DNA from: Casuarina equisetifolia
Lineage: Eukaryota; Streptophyta; Magnoliopsida; Fagales; Casuarinaceae
DNA: 64,000 nt
Direction of reading: 5' to 3'
Assembly (NCBI GenBank): GCA_028551475.1
Contig: CM052356.1
Span: 30,221,884 to 30,285,883, forward strand
Position numbers and translations under genes: made by a program. Below are positions 10,425 through 24,200 of this stretch, piece after piece (position 1 is the first letter of the stretch; each line of letters begins with the position of its first letter). The notes below the pieces were generated by a model. That model was not told the origin of the DNA. It saw only the letters and a program-made list of their open reading frames with translations, and did no database searches.

Positions 10425-11780
10425 TTCAAATAGATTAGTCTTTGAATTAACTCCAAATGGGCTTTTACAATAGTAGCAGTATATGAACATAGATGGCTGC
10501 ATGCTGAGAAGAAAAATTGGAGTCAGTATTTTTGGAACAAGTATTTGCTTCCCAAGATTGGTTTTTTTTTATATGGAAAGTGATGTACAACGGCTTCACT
10601 ACGGATAACAAAGTTCAAGAGCATGGCTTTTCACTTGCTTCAAGATGTTATTGTTGTTCTTCCTTACAATGCAAGACTATTGATCATCTTTTTTGTCATA
10701 GAGAATTGGCCACTAGTATGTTGAATCATTTTTGTAATATGTTGCAGGTTTCAATAAAAAGAGACATGATATTGCATTTGCTTAAGGATTGGTTTCAAGA
10801 TGTACGTATTTCAACACAAGGAGGAATGCTAATGGCTCTAGTTGGATGTAACATTCTATGGCAGATTTGGTTGGCTAGAAATAATATAGCATATTTGGGA
10901 AAATGTTTTTTCACACCAATATTGATATGGGAAGTGCTTGTTGAAACATGCCAATTAATAAATTGCGTCCTAAGTAGTTCTTTTCCTTCTATGAAAGATT
11001 ACACTAGACTTCAAGCTATAAATATCCCAATTGCATTGCCGTCGATTCGTAGAGGTTGTATGGTTCACTAGTCGTGTTCATCTCAAGGTTCCTTAAAGTT
11101 GAATACAAATGGATCATGTATTAATGGTGCTTGTGTAAGAAGAGTGCATTATTGGAAAGGAAATGTCATTATTGCTTATGCTATCAATTTGGGCCAAGGA
11201 AATAGTGCTAGAGTAGAGGTTCTTGCTTTATTACATGGTCTTAAAATATGTTATCAAAAAGGGATTATGGTTGCAGAGATTGAATTAGACTCTCTTTTCA
11301 TGGTTCAAAGCCTTACAAAAGTTTCATCAATACCTTGGAGTTTAGAATATGAAATTAGACAATGTCTGGAATTTCTATTATCACATATCAAGCTCTCACA
11401 CATCTTTTGTGAGGCAAATTTTCTAACAAATAGAGTAGCCAATATTGGTCATTTAGTTACAAGGCTACAAATAATGTCAACATTGGGATCCTTACCAAGT
11501 AATTGCAGGAAAATAGTATGGGAAGACCAATTAGGTCTTAATCATTATAGGGCCCCTTGAATAATGGATGTTCATTCATTCCATTTTGAACTTAATTTCC
11601 TATGTAATTCATGGCATAAAAGTTTTTCATTATGTGCTCAATTTCAGCCTGCAAGTTGGGGTGAATTCATAAAAGGTTAGGTCCATACCCTGTCCATGTA
11701 TTCTCTTTACAGGTTTGATATTTACATCAACATGTCTTATCAATAATAATTGCCAAATTTCTTTTTTTAAAAAAAATTAA
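10425..11780 (+). pseudogene. 3' end of a LINE (L1-type) retrotransposon: zinc-binding and RNase H domains
   Basis: This is the C-terminal part of the LINE polyprotein. An open frame at 10517-11071 carries the zinc-binding RVT domain (WKVMYNGFTTDNKVQEHGF, then C-x2-C and IDHLFCHRELA). The RNase H-like domain lies at 11072-11560 (KLNTNGSC, ARVEVLALLHGLK, EIELDSLFMVQSL, SHIFCEANFLTN). The two share one frame and are separated by a single TAG at 11069-11071. Upstream, related peptide segments continue in two other frames from about 10425, so at least two frameshifts are present. The 3' tail runs to an oligo-T/A stretch near 11760-11775. The reverse transcriptase core and endonuclease are absent, as usual for 5'-truncated LINEs. 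It is inactive. Confidence 0.85.
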
Positions 11781-13477
11781 TAGGTCCTTTACCTAACAGT
11801 TATTTAAACAAGTTTTGATTGGCTATCCAAGATTCACTTTCTATTGTTGCAATGGTCTCTCCACTTGATTGCCATTATCTTGTAATGCTTAAATGAATAC
11901 AATTGGCCCTTAAATTATTCTTTTAACCATCTAAGCATGGAGTTGGATCATGGTTTGCATAACATCATTCCTTAAATGCATTTTTTGGTGATCACCTATG
12001 CCATATTGAACTAAAAAAAAAAAGCCCAAGAATTAAAAAAATAATAATAACAATCACAAAGTTAGCCGTACTCTCGTTAGAGAAGAAACTATATTGTCAA
12101 GCTTCCCCCCTTCTTCTTGAGCACTTCTTAATCAAATTAGATCATAAATAAGGTTTACAAGTTGAACAACTAATGATAGATGAATAACTACATTAATAAA
12201 AAATATTTTAATGGTATACCCACCTCCTTAAAAATCATCTTGATCTAGTCACAATTTTAGTAAGTGAATAAATAAATCTATCGGAGCACCATCTAACATG
12301 GATTTGGAACTAATACTTTACAAATAAGCATTCTTCATCTTTCATAGAATTGTTTGAACGAGGTCCAATAACTCATAATGTCTATTAACTTCAAGAAATG
12401 CATAGTTTATTATATTTATGAAAGAACTAACAGTTAACAAATCTAAAGGACAACATTTTTATTTTTTCTGCCATATAGCTGGAATAAAAAATATAACTAA
12501 TGTATAACATGTATCAACTCGGATGCAAATGGCAAGTACATAATGACATTACTCCCCTCTTAAGCAATAGACCCTTTGTTTAGTCTTTTACATTAATAAT
12601 TCTAGAATAGCAGTTGTGATTGTTGTCATGAAAACAGTCTGCAAAAACAATGAATAGTTTACCAATTTGCAGAATGCTTTGCCTAAGGTCTGCAATTTGT
12701 TCACGATAATACTTTAGTAGCTTGGCTCTTCTACTGCAGGAGCATGCCTCTAATTAATCAATCATAAAACAAACTCAAAGGTTTGAGCCTTCTTACTGGC
12801 AATTGTGTAACTCAAAATTAATGTCTAGGACAAAGTAGTCAGTTCAACTTATAGGGATAAAAGATATTCCAAAATAACCTACATATTTAAGACTTAGAAG
12901 ACCTAAAGTGAGAAAAGCTGTAAACCAGTCCGAACATATTTTTACTCTGTATACATTAAAAAATTTATCCCAAACCATGGTAGATCCAACCTATATTGTG
13001 ATTGTTTGTGTTCTAGTGCTACTAATCTCCCAACACTTGGCGTCCTAAAAGCATATTTTGATTCATATTTGACTAGTGTCTAATATGGTTCTTTGTGGTA
13101 CTGGTGTTTGTTCATGTTACTGATCAGTCCATGTCTGACTCCATAGAATGCTGCTACCTTCTCATTTTCGTCCTAAATGAAAATACAAAACCTTTAACGA
13201 GATAAACAAATTGTTATGAATTTGACTACCAGAGGACACACTGAGTTGTCCAAAGCTGGCGTAAGACACCAAGTTCACACATCTATAACAAAGGGCACTT
13301 AGAATCCACATAAAAGGAAAAAAGAATATCTGCAAACAGGCCTAAGGAAAATAATTTAACATCCGCCCTAGCCTTCTGCAGCATCGTGACAGAACTCCAT
13401 GAAGCTCCTTCAAACGTTTTGATTTAGAAACCATTTTGAACGTGAAATGTTAGGATTTACTGGAAGAAGCGATCCAT
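11781..13477. other. Intergenic region downstream of CAC2
   Basis: No gene is seen. The sequence is AT-rich with short poly-A tracts. The last few hundred bases before 13478 should contain the 3' untranslated region and polyadenylation site of the minus-strand CAC2 gene. I cannot place these exactly. Confidence 0.4.
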
Positions 13478-16400
13478 CTAAGCAGCTGAGGTTGCTAGGT
13501 CTTTGCCTGGAGTTGCAGGCGCCAGTTTCTGGGGCTGTAGGCACACAAGGGCCAAGTAAGAACACAGATGATTCGAGAAATTTAAACAGAAAAACAGAAC
13601 AACAATCAGTTTACAGTATCCATAAACCAACAAGTAATCTCAAACACATAAATGGAACATCTCTCTGGCCTGTCTCTATTAGGCTTTTGTTATAGCAGTA
13701 CTTGTAATTCTTCTCTTAATGTAAGTTGTTGCTAGTTCCTTCAGAAGTTGGGTCAATTAACTGAAGGAGAAAGGTAGATATTCTGACGGGAAAATGAATG
13801 TAAAGGAAAAACCTCATCTTTCTCACAAATCCACACAAATGTTTATATCTAATCCTGCATTTGGAGTTTGGACCAAGTGTGTAAACCAGTGCTAGGAAAT
13901 TGGGTTGAAGAGCATATATTTAAGTACATGTTATAAGAAATTTGAAACAAGCAATAAAACAACAGTATTTATTGAAAAATTTTGCACCAAAAAGTAAGAA
14001 ATGTGGTCTGTGCCAAATACACGAAACTAATTCATCCTAGGAGGGAGAAAAGAAGAATGATGTTCAACTGCATTGCATGTACAATCTAACAAAGCTTCCG
14101 AAGAAAGGGGTAATCCAAAAAAGAAGGCCAAGGCGGCAAACCTATACATATGAATATGTGTACATGCATTCAGATTCTTACTTCTTGTAATTCCTGCTCA
14201 TGCTTTGGGATAAAAGCAGTATCAACCTTGCCGTTTCTAAAATCCTGCAATAAAATGGCAATTCTACACTTAAGATAGTTCAACAATCTTTGAAATCTGC
14301 CAGTTTGAACAGGGAGGGGGAGGGAACACACATACAGAGAAAAATATACAAAAAGGCAACTTGAATCAAAATTTCAGAAGAAAGAATAGATATCAGAGCT
14401 TGCCTACCTCTATATCAAGGATAAGTTTATGGTATTCAATGGTCGTAGGGACCCCTGAGGAAAAAGTGTTCAAAGTTAATATGTATAGACAAAGAATCCA
14501 AAAGAGACGATTAATCAAGAAGCCTTATACACATAACACTTAGAATTAGTGAGCCTATGAATGAGAAAACACAACAGAAAAGAGTGCGGACACTTATTTA
14601 CTACAAAGTCCTGCTAAAGTGCAAGAGCCTAAAACCAAAATAAAGCAAAACACCAGCTATATCAAGGATAAGTTTATGGTATTCAATGGCCCTAGGGACC
14701 ACTGAGGAAAAAGTGTTCAAAGTTAATATGTATAGACAAAGAATCCAAAAGTGACATTTAATCAAGAAGCTGTATACACATAACATTTAGGATTAGTGAG
14801 TCTATGAATGAGAAAACACAACAGAAAACAGTGCGCACACTTATTTACTACAAAGTCCTGCTACGCCTAAAACCAAAATAAAGCAAAACTTCAGCTCAAA
14901 AAACTTATGCAGAACCTATCTGGTACATGAGTATATGGTGCATTTGAAGATCTAGTTTCGTGACTCAGGCTGCTTGGATAAGATGCTGGGGCTTCAGCGC
15001 CCACAGCACCTTCCCCAACTCCATGAAACAAATTGCCAGCAGCCATCACTGCCAACATTCAGAAATTTACGTGTAAAATGACAGGTAGAAGGAAAGAAGA
15101 AGGAAGGGGAAGGGGAGAGAGAGAGAGAGAGAGGGAGGCACTCTTAGGCAAAAACTTCTATGGTTACCTGTAATAATAGTGTCATCAAGAGCCCTTTTCA
15201 TGCGTTCAATTGCCTTTTCTCTTGTTGGAGCCCATACAATAAGCTACAAAATGGAACCAAAATTGGCCAAACTAATTAGAACAACAATTTTCTAGCAAAA
15301 AATTCAATTTAGATTACAATCTAAACATTTTGCTTCATAAAAAGTGCAGCATAAGCTGTCCATCCATCACTAACCAATCCTAAGATGGCTAGAAATATAT
15401 TTCTAACCGGCAATGTCCTTCACTCTTGAACTTTGTATATTATAAATGTAACCGCATAAGATACTTTTAGTAGGTTATCTAAGAGAACTGAAGACAAACT
15501 TAGTTTCTTCACTATGAAGCCAAAACCCCTAACTAGAGAACTTGAAGCCAAAATGTTTTCGTTTTACTCTTTTCTTCTTTAACCTCTGGTAACTTGTTCA
15601 ATTCTGTTGCTTGTTACTAAAGTCCACTCAAACTTATTGTCACCAAGATTTTTATATTCACTATCATCAATAACCAATAGCCTTAGAACCTAGACATCAA
15701 TGAATTTAGATATCAGGAGAGTTAGCTAGCCAGAGAAGTGGTCCTACTACACATGTCCTACTTATCTCTGCTCTGATTGAATGATAGATGATTGATACAT
15801 ACAATTCTGAGCACAAAGAGTACACAGATACAACTGCACATTTACTCATATCCCAATGTATCAGCACACATACACATTAATATCAAAGAGATAAACTTTT
15901 ATATACGCCATAACACAAAAGGAAAAATCACTAATTAATAAAGAAAAGATATTACTGACCTTTCCAAGAAGGGAATCATAGCTCGGAGGAACCACATAGT
16001 CAGGATAAACATGGCTATCCATTCTAACAAATGGACCTCCAGACGGCAAATATGCTGTTATTCTCCCTGTTGTCCAAAGTAGATAGGAAAGGTTGATAAG
16101 AATTGTATGTTGCTTGCAAAAAGATTAATATATTGAACCATAATGCTAAATCATTTCATTCCAGTATCCTGAATTTCCGCAAGGGAGTAGCATTTAAGCA
16201 TACACCTAACAAAAAAGGGCAAAAACGAGCAACTTGAAACAGAAACTTATAGTCACAAGGCCTTCAATACATTCTAAAAACAAAAAATGAAGGAAATTTA
16301 GCAGGATTCCTACAAGGCCCAGCTGCACCCAAAGGGGGAGAATGAGGCTAACTGACTTAAAACAGCACTATCAGAAAGGACTTTGGTGCATCCCGCAGAT

Positions 16401-19400
16401 TCAAAAATAGACCACAGGTACATTATCTTAACATACCTGGTCCAGGACGAAATCCTTTAAAGGCATCTTCAGCATTGATACGACATTCAATTGAATGTCC
16501 CCTGAGTACAATATCTTCCTGAAGATGAAATCGCAGAAAGAAATTAAACATTTTTTTATGCCAAGTGTTTTATTTTCCTGGATAAATGTTCGATGATATG
16601 CATTATAATTAATTATCCCTTTCCCACTACCTGCTTGTATCGGAGTTTTTCTCCCATGGCTACACGAATTTGTTCCTCAATCAAGTCCACAGAGGAAATC
16701 ATTTCTGTCACAGGATGCTCAACCTGAGTAGCCCCAGCCAAGCCAAGCAGAAAATAAAGAAAGTTATCATTTACCATTTCTGTGATAGTCCCCCAAAATA
16801 AGAAGGTTTAAAACAATTTTATTCACATCTGCATTATCAAGAAATTATTTGTACCTGGATACGAGTGTTCATTTCCATAAAGTAGAAGGAACCTCTTTCA
16901 TCCAAAAGAAACTCAACTGTTCCAACACCGATATAACCTATAGATGCAGCTGCTGCAACAGCTGCATCACCCATGGCCTGCCGTAGCTCAGGGGTCAACG
17001 CAGGAGAGGGTGCTTCTTCCAGCAGCTTTTGATTTCGCCTCTATACAAAACCCACAGCCAAAAGGGCTGATCATATATTTTTCTACTTGCATTCAAAAGC
17101 AATTGCAATACACTTGATTTAAAAGCCTTCCAGAACCACATCACATTATAGGGTTCAAATTAACAACAGAAGTGAACACATGAACAGATTAAAAGTAAAA
17201 TATCATTACTTACTTCTGTTTCCCGACAAAAATTATCACTTGGTTATTTAATGTTGAGCATGAAACAAACTCTATTTTCGTAGCTGAATTTTCAGCATCC
17301 ACTCAGATATCAGTTCAACAGATGATCCTAAAAATAAGAGAAATGACAAGATGGCTGGTACCTGTATGCTGCAGTCACGCTCTCCAAAGTGAACAACATT
17401 ACCAAATTTATCTGCAAGAACCTGTAAAATAATATAGTACATTAGTAATGAACCAAGAGTTGCACGCAGTAGTCAGATTGGAAAATTGAAATGAAAAATT
17501 TTCTAGATGAATCTTTTTCCATCATTTTCTAGCAAATACTTCCTTGCTAAACAGTCAACAACTCAATATTATTTTCTACTTTCTCCCGCCAAAAACTTTC
17601 CTCGGTTCCAGTGTCAGCCTATACAAGTAGACTTATTTTTATGGTAATGAACACAAGGTCTTGAAGCAACACCCCAGAATTCATTTGAATCTTTACAGCT
17701 GCATATACTTAAACCTACAGTGGGAAAACGGCTAATTGGCTTTATCTCTATGCTGATCTGGATCAAAAACGAAACTTGCCACATTGGTTTTATCTTTTTT
17801 GCATGGATAAATAAAGCCTTGCCTAGACAAACGCAAATCACTCACAATAAACAGCTACATTCTGTATACTGCACCAACTGAACAGATTAACTAACTGGAG
17901 TTAGCACAGCCTGGGGCTCACATAGAGCCTTTACATCATGTAATATTAGTGGGCAGATCTTAAGCACTCAGGATGCCGTTATGGTCCTTTTATCAACTGG
18001 ATAATTTCTCCAGCTGAGCTTAAAGATCCTAAAATACTTGGTAATTCTTTTGACGAAAGAACAGTTGAATAGAATGTTTTCAAGACCTATGGAGTTACTA
18101 CCCTCAGGAGGCCTTGCTTAAGCTCCCTATTTTTGATGTAAGAAAAATGAAATTCCCCAGTAACTTTAAGGGATCATATACTTAGAAATATATCAAAGCA
18201 CCCAGCAGCTCACCTGAAATTCAATGTGCCTTGGATTTTGAATGTACTTCTCCAAATAAACTCCATCATTTCCAAAGGCAGCTGCAGCCTCAGCCTTGGC
18301 TTGCTGCAAAGTGAATCAAACTCAATTTAATACAAATATCATATTAATACAAATATCATATTAATATAAATAAAATGATTTATGGAAAAATTAAGTTTTT
18401 ATTTTGATTAAACTGAGCTATTTAGCTTTCATTAAACAGTTGGAACCAATGTATGATAAGTTCAATTAAGTAACAGGAAAACAAACCATCACAGGAATAA
18501 CAAATTCAATATACAAGAAACAAAGATCAGATTCAAGTGATGCAAAAGCCTCCTCAGCAAGAGGAGGCAGCAAAGGAACAATTAGATGGAAAGAGAAAGT
18601 GGAAGAGAGCAAGAAAGACTTTAACCAAGTATTTCTCTACTTCCGTAACTAATGTGCCATAGGATTTTGAATAGAAGATCAAATTCATACATGGAGAAAT
18701 ATACAGAAATATAAAATGTGCATGCTCACATGCGCATCAACTGATGTCATTGAGTAAACCGGACATATTATTAGCTTCTTTTGGAGGGGGAGAGGGGTGG
18801 GGAAGGGAAAGCACCCGTGGTAATAGTTTCAATGTTTACTTTACTGTCACACCCATATGACAACCTAATTTAATAATCTATAAATACTAAGTTTTTGGTA
18901 CTGTTGGTTATACACGCACCTGATGGATTTTGGACCCATGGCTTCTTCCTTTCACACCATTCATACATAGGGATGGAGGTGCAACCATAAAATAATTGAT
19001 CTAAATTCCTAGAGGGAGACCAGGAAGTATCAAACCATTCAACACTTGTTTTTTCTATTCCAATTTCACTGTGGAACAGGCTTCAACTAATAAGAGGTGA
19101 TGTAAAATTTTGGAGTTTAAATATCAAAAAATTTACATAGCATGATCCCAGAATTAACGAAACAGAAACATGCATCAGGAGTAATACCTGTAGCAACTTC
19201 ACAAACTCATCAGGTTCTTTAGCCAGTCGCATGCCACGACCTCCACCACCTGCTGTTGCCTTGAGAGCATAAAATGTTTGTCAGTTCACGTCAAACTCAG
19301 AGAGGAATAAAGACAATACTTCATTTAACAGCAGAGCTGTAGGAATTAGAGGAGAGATGGAAATTGCTTTTCCGTTGTTTTTGTTATCATTCCTGATCAT

Positions 19401-22400
19401 AAGATTGATCCCTTTCCAAGAATTTGATCAATTGAAAAAAGGCAGAAAATAAGGTATCACTACAATGCATATGCAAATGGTCTTTGATTAAATTATTTAA
19501 GGAAACAATGGTATTATATGAAGCTTGAACAAATGCAACGAAATTCACAGAGTTTTCCTTAAAGGACAAAATTTAACTTAATTGCTTATATGCTCATCAG
19601 TTACTACTTTAATCTCCACAACCAAATTTATATGCTCATCAGTTACTATTTAATCTCCACAACCAGATGAGTTCGAAAAAAAGCTTCACTCAATACCGCA
19701 TGTAAGCTACCAAGAATAACAGGATTAACTAGTACACATAAATTTAAAATAATAATTTCAGATGAGCAGAAAGAGCTTGAGCAATCACTGGCACAAGGTC
19801 AAAACCAAAAACTATCTGAAATAATCACTTAAGTCCAAACTCAGAAAATGAGTTTAATAAGATACCATAATGCTCGGAATGAAGAGAGAAAATTATCAAT
19901 AACAATTATAAATGCAACAGTGGTAAAAGAGTTGATCATCCTATGAGATTTTCTCACTTTGCCCCTCAACAAGAGTTCATGACACACCTTAAACCCGAAG
20001 GATTATGGAGAAAACAACGCAAAATGACTGACAAGTACACTCCAACACTCACTTCTTCTATAGTTTCATGACCAGCACACCTATTAATTAAACATTTACA
20101 TTCCCTTGAACCATTTTACAAGAAATATTTTTTATTTTATTATAAACAAAAAAAATTTCTCTCCTGAATAGCATTTCTAATTTATAGGTGTTTATGCCGA
20201 TTACTCTTTCCAGTTTTTTTGTATTATCCATTGCCAACATATAATTATACAAAATAACATGTTTGGTCTCTGTAATGCAATTTTGTTTACTAATCAAAAG
20301 CCCCAGAAAATTAAGAAGATGTATTCTAATCAGAACCAGGATAAACCTTGTGCTACTCATAAGTTAGTCAATAAATGTAGAGCGGATGTCTATTGCAATT
20401 CCAGGAGCCATAAACGCTTACCATGCACTACTCATCATTAAGAAAGAAAAAAAGTAATAAGACAAGATTATTTACCTTAATCATAACAGGAAATCCAATC
20501 TCATGGGCAAGCCTGATTGCTTCTTCGGTACTCTGTAATATCAATTACATAAAGTGAATTTTTACTAAACAGTTGCAGAAGTGATCTCAGAAGACTTTGA
20601 AAAATATCACAACATCAAAAGCTACACATGATACCTGCAACAATCCATCACTTCCTGGTACGGTTGGAACACCAGCTTTCTTCATTGTATCTCTAGCAGT
20701 TGACTTGTCACCCATGACACGAATACTGTCAGGCTGCAATGTATAACCAGGAACTCAAGTTATTGCCCTTACTCTTGTGATAACAAATGACATCAACCAT
20801 CGACTCCCAGTAAAATCTTTTCATATCACAGAAATTTTAACCATCTTCAAAAAACAGAAGCAAAAAAGACTAAGTATTTGGGCTTTTAATAAATTCTATT
20901 ATAAGAAAACACAATCAGGGAAGGACCTTCTGCACAAGTAGTATGCAAGAGAAAAATAAGACACTAAATTTAACAACAATACCCAGATGTCATAGATATA
21001 TGTCTACGTCCTTGGTTGGATAAGTGGATTGTCAACATTCTCCAATCACAGCCATAATTTATCTTTTGGGACAATACGGAAATGTAGCCAAACATTCATT
21101 TAATCATGACGTAAACTTTTTTTTTTTTTCCGAGTCTCACTAACATATGTTGCCAAGTGTTTTGTCTCTCCCAGAAAAATTACTGTTTACCCTTTCCATC
21201 TTGGCAATCCTAACCCTACACCTTACCTTTTTTAAACCCTAAAACCCCAACTTTCCTTGAAGTCAGCATTAATATTCCGTCAGATCAACCCCCAAAGAAC
21301 CACACATCTACCTTGTGCATGGAATCATGCAGCAGATTTATCAAATTCTGCTCCATTTATTTTCGCGCTCTAGCACAATCCACGAACCCTAAACCTTTTT
21401 CACCTCAGGGTAACAGAAGTAGAAATCAGCGCATTCAAAGTCTTTAGCACTGGTTTGATGAACCTCTAGGGAAATTTTGTTTCTTAGTCTAGATAAAAAC
21501 ATCAGTGTTAAACTTCAGGAAACAATATTAATTTTTAGATCAATTTTCATGGAGTATACATAGGTATCCTTTTCACTGAATATTCGTATACAGTAAAACA
21601 TTCTGCCCTAAGGTACTTTACATAAGCAGGATAGTAATCTGCATCACGTTGCATCAATGTGGATCAAATCCAAACCCTGTTTTAGTGGAATTAATGGATT
21701 AAACTCACTAGTGATATCATCAGTTAAACATATTATTCACATAAAACAGATCTCTTAAGTGGCTCGCTTTGTTTATGATAATCTAAACCCCACACCACCT
21801 CTTATTGTCCCCTGATAATGAAACATACTTGTTCTGGCTTTGTTTTAAGAAGACAAGTGTCTAAAATATCATACTTACCTTCCAGGAATTTTGACAAGAA
21901 ATGCCACGTTAAATATCATAGACTGACCCATAAAAAGCTATGTTATTGGGAATGAGAGGACGAACTTCTCATCCTTTCACAAAGAAACCTTCTCTCTACT
22001 TGAGGTACTTACATTAGGCCCAATAAAGTTGATTCCATGTTCTCTACACATTTCAACAAATACGGCATTCTCAGCAAGAAAGCCATATCCAGGATGCAGC
22101 ATTGTGCAGTTCCGGCTGATAGCAGCAGATAAAACATTTGGAATTAACAGATACCTGTAATAACCAGATCAAGATAAACGTTACACCACCATCACCATAC
22201 AAGAACTAAAGAGATGGAAAACACAAATATTGAATCTGAGACTAATAAAACAGGTACAAGCATCAAATTGATCTCTGACATTTCCTCCAAAATTAAGCAA
22301 ATTCAATCTTCATTTAATGTTCTTACTGTTTGTTACATAACAATTCTTGAAAAACATAACCCATCCAAAAGAGATTATGCAGAGAATGCTACTTTCCCAT

Positions 22401-23806
22401 AAAAATTTGAAGATGCAGAAAATTAAGTAGAGAAAAATATTTGACATAATGAACCTGCTATCACAAGCATGTTGTGAAAATTGATTGTCCAACCACATTC
22501 TATGCAACTGGCTCATTACGCTTTATCCTTTAAAACTGATAATCCAAACCAAACTTAACCCATACTTTTATTAAAAAAGAAAATATATTGAACTTAAAAG
22601 ACCCTCAATCACAGACCTATACCCAATAGCTTGTAGGTCCAAGGACAGGCCAATAGTTATCCAACTCACGTACCAAAAAAATTAATGAGCTATATTCTTT
22701 GTGGTTAAGTTACAATGCAATTAGTTTGTTTGGCTAACTTAACCAACCACAATATTTACAATGTTAAACTTATGTTTCAATTTAGATAAGGAAGAAAGCA
22801 ATACAGAAAGCACAGTCAACTTAACCTGGCACCTCTAAGTATATGGGCAAAGAGTGGAACAAACATAAGATAAAACATTTAAAAATTTAGAAAAGCTCAA
22901 GTACATCAGAGAAGATTTTTCCTCTGGATATGACTGGCCAAAATTTATAACTCTGTCACGGATCTTAAAGCCACTTCCCATCAAATCAAAGAGGAGTCAG
23001 CTCCTGTAAATTTTATTGGATGTGAACTCCCACAAGATTTGGTAAATAAGGGATTTCTTTAAAATCTCTTTTTTCAGATTTGTACATGACCTTCATGATT
23101 TCTCCCGACAAGATTTCCCATTTCATTAACAACACTTTAAAGTACATATATCAGAGATTACTGACGCATTGAAAAGAAGTACAAATATAATAATGAAATC
23201 ATGATGATAGTAGCAAATCGTAAAGGAAGAAGAATAAGCAAATGAAACTATAAGAACTTACGATTGGTTGCTTGGTGCTTCACCAATGCAAACCGATTCA
23301 TCAGCCAATTTCACATGAAGTGCGTCCTTGTCAATGGTCGAGTACACAGCTACGCAAGGTATCCCCAACTCATGGGCAGTTCTAATAACACGAACGGCAA
23401 TTTCTCCTCTGTTTGCCACAAGAATCTTATCAGCACGACAGGCAGCGTAGAGAGCTCCACCACGCTTCTTAGATTTGACACCACGAACTTGAGCACCATG
23501 GGTTCTTTGCCTAGGAAAGCTCACCCTAGTTCCTACCGTAAAGCTGCATTGGGAACTTCTGATTCCCCCACTTCTTCCCACGAACAACCCCTTTCCATTG
23601 GATCAAGAAATCCCCAGGAAAAAAAAAAAGAAGTTAACTTGCTGATATATAGAAAAAAATTGGTGAAGCAATTAATGATCTACCAATTTGAGCACAACCC
23701 ATATCACAGAACAACAAATCACGTTGAAAGAAAAAAGAAAACGAGTTACAGAGGGGCTTACAGGAGCTGAGACGACAGATTTACACAAAGGCAATGTAGC
23801 ATCCAT
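13478..23806 (-). CDS. CAC2: Biotin carboxylase subunit of plastid acetyl-CoA carboxylase
   Basis: ATP-dependent carboxylation of biotin on BCCP, the first half-reaction of heteromeric acetyl-CoA carboxylase in plastid fatty-acid synthesis. Sixteen coding exons (minus): 23806-23762, 23590-23262, 22154-22013, 20733-20635, 20532-20476, 19259-19188, 18303-18214, 17421-17362, 17040-16855, 16723-16631, 16518-16437, 16066-15960, 15243-15168, 14454-14408, 14244-14182, 13534-13478. All have GT-AG introns in phase and encode 534 aa, close to the family length of about 537. Residues 1 to about 65 are a Ser/Arg-rich plastid transit peptide. The mature part starts at [20 protein letters not shown]-grasp glycine loop GGGGRG is at 228-233; [20 protein letters not shown] and [14 protein letters not shown] follow. 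A likely 80-bp intron (23832-23911) splits the 5' leader. A decayed duplicate of exon 14 sits in the preceding intron (14658-14701). Confidence 0.96.
14411..14896 (-). repeat. Tandem duplication (about 247 bp) of CAC2 exon 14 and its upstream intron
   Basis: Unit 1 is 14411-14657 and unit 2 is 14658 to about 14896. They are roughly 90% identical by eye, starting TATATCAAGGATAAG and ending with TAAAGCAAAAC-CAGC. The functional exon 14 (14454-14408) lies at one edge of unit 1. Its last three coding bases and 5' splice site fall just outside the unit. The copy at 14701-14658 therefore keeps the 3' splice site but lacks a normal donor. Confidence 0.92.
19587..19671. repeat. 42-bp direct repeat in a CAC2 intron
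   Basis: Two adjacent copies starting TATATGCTCATCAGTTACTA at 19587 and 19629, nearly identical, lie in the intron between exons 5 and 6. Confidence 0.85.
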
Positions 23807-24200
23807 TTTCAGAACGATGCGCAAACTCTACCTAAGACAAAACAAGCCCATTGAATCACATAAAAATTGACACCCAACTTAGCATCATTGTCCAAAGAGA
23901 GTGAAAAATACCTCTAGAATGGGAACGACAATGGAGAGTTCTGACCAGAAATTCTAGAGAGTGATTCAGAAAGAAGTAGAAAGAATGCTGCTTTGGAAGA
24001 GAGAACGAGAAAGATGGACAAAGTGGGTGAGGAAGTTGAGATTTTGAAGAGGTTTGATGGAAGGACTTAAGGGATGTCGATGGAAACGAGGGAAGTTGGC
24101 AGCTTGGAAGCTCCGCCTATGTTCCTGGAGAGCGCTTGACTTTATTGTATACACTGCAATCTGTATGGTTCGTTTAATTTTGCCCCTTCTTTTTGGTTTT
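23807..24200 (-). promoter_or_regulatory. CAC2 5' leader and proximal promoter region
   Basis: The minus-strand leader contains a plausible short intron, with donor GAG|GTATTT at 23912/23911 and acceptor TTTTGTCTTAG|GTAGAG at 23832/23831. Upstream is a GA-rich stretch (around 23980-24020). A plus-strand poly-T run lies at about 24197-24214. No clear TATA box was assigned. Confidence 0.4.

Noticed and set aside
23264-23770. 168-codon plus-strand frame over CAC2 exon 2
   Set aside because: It is antisense to a well-supported coding exon and has no domain of its own.
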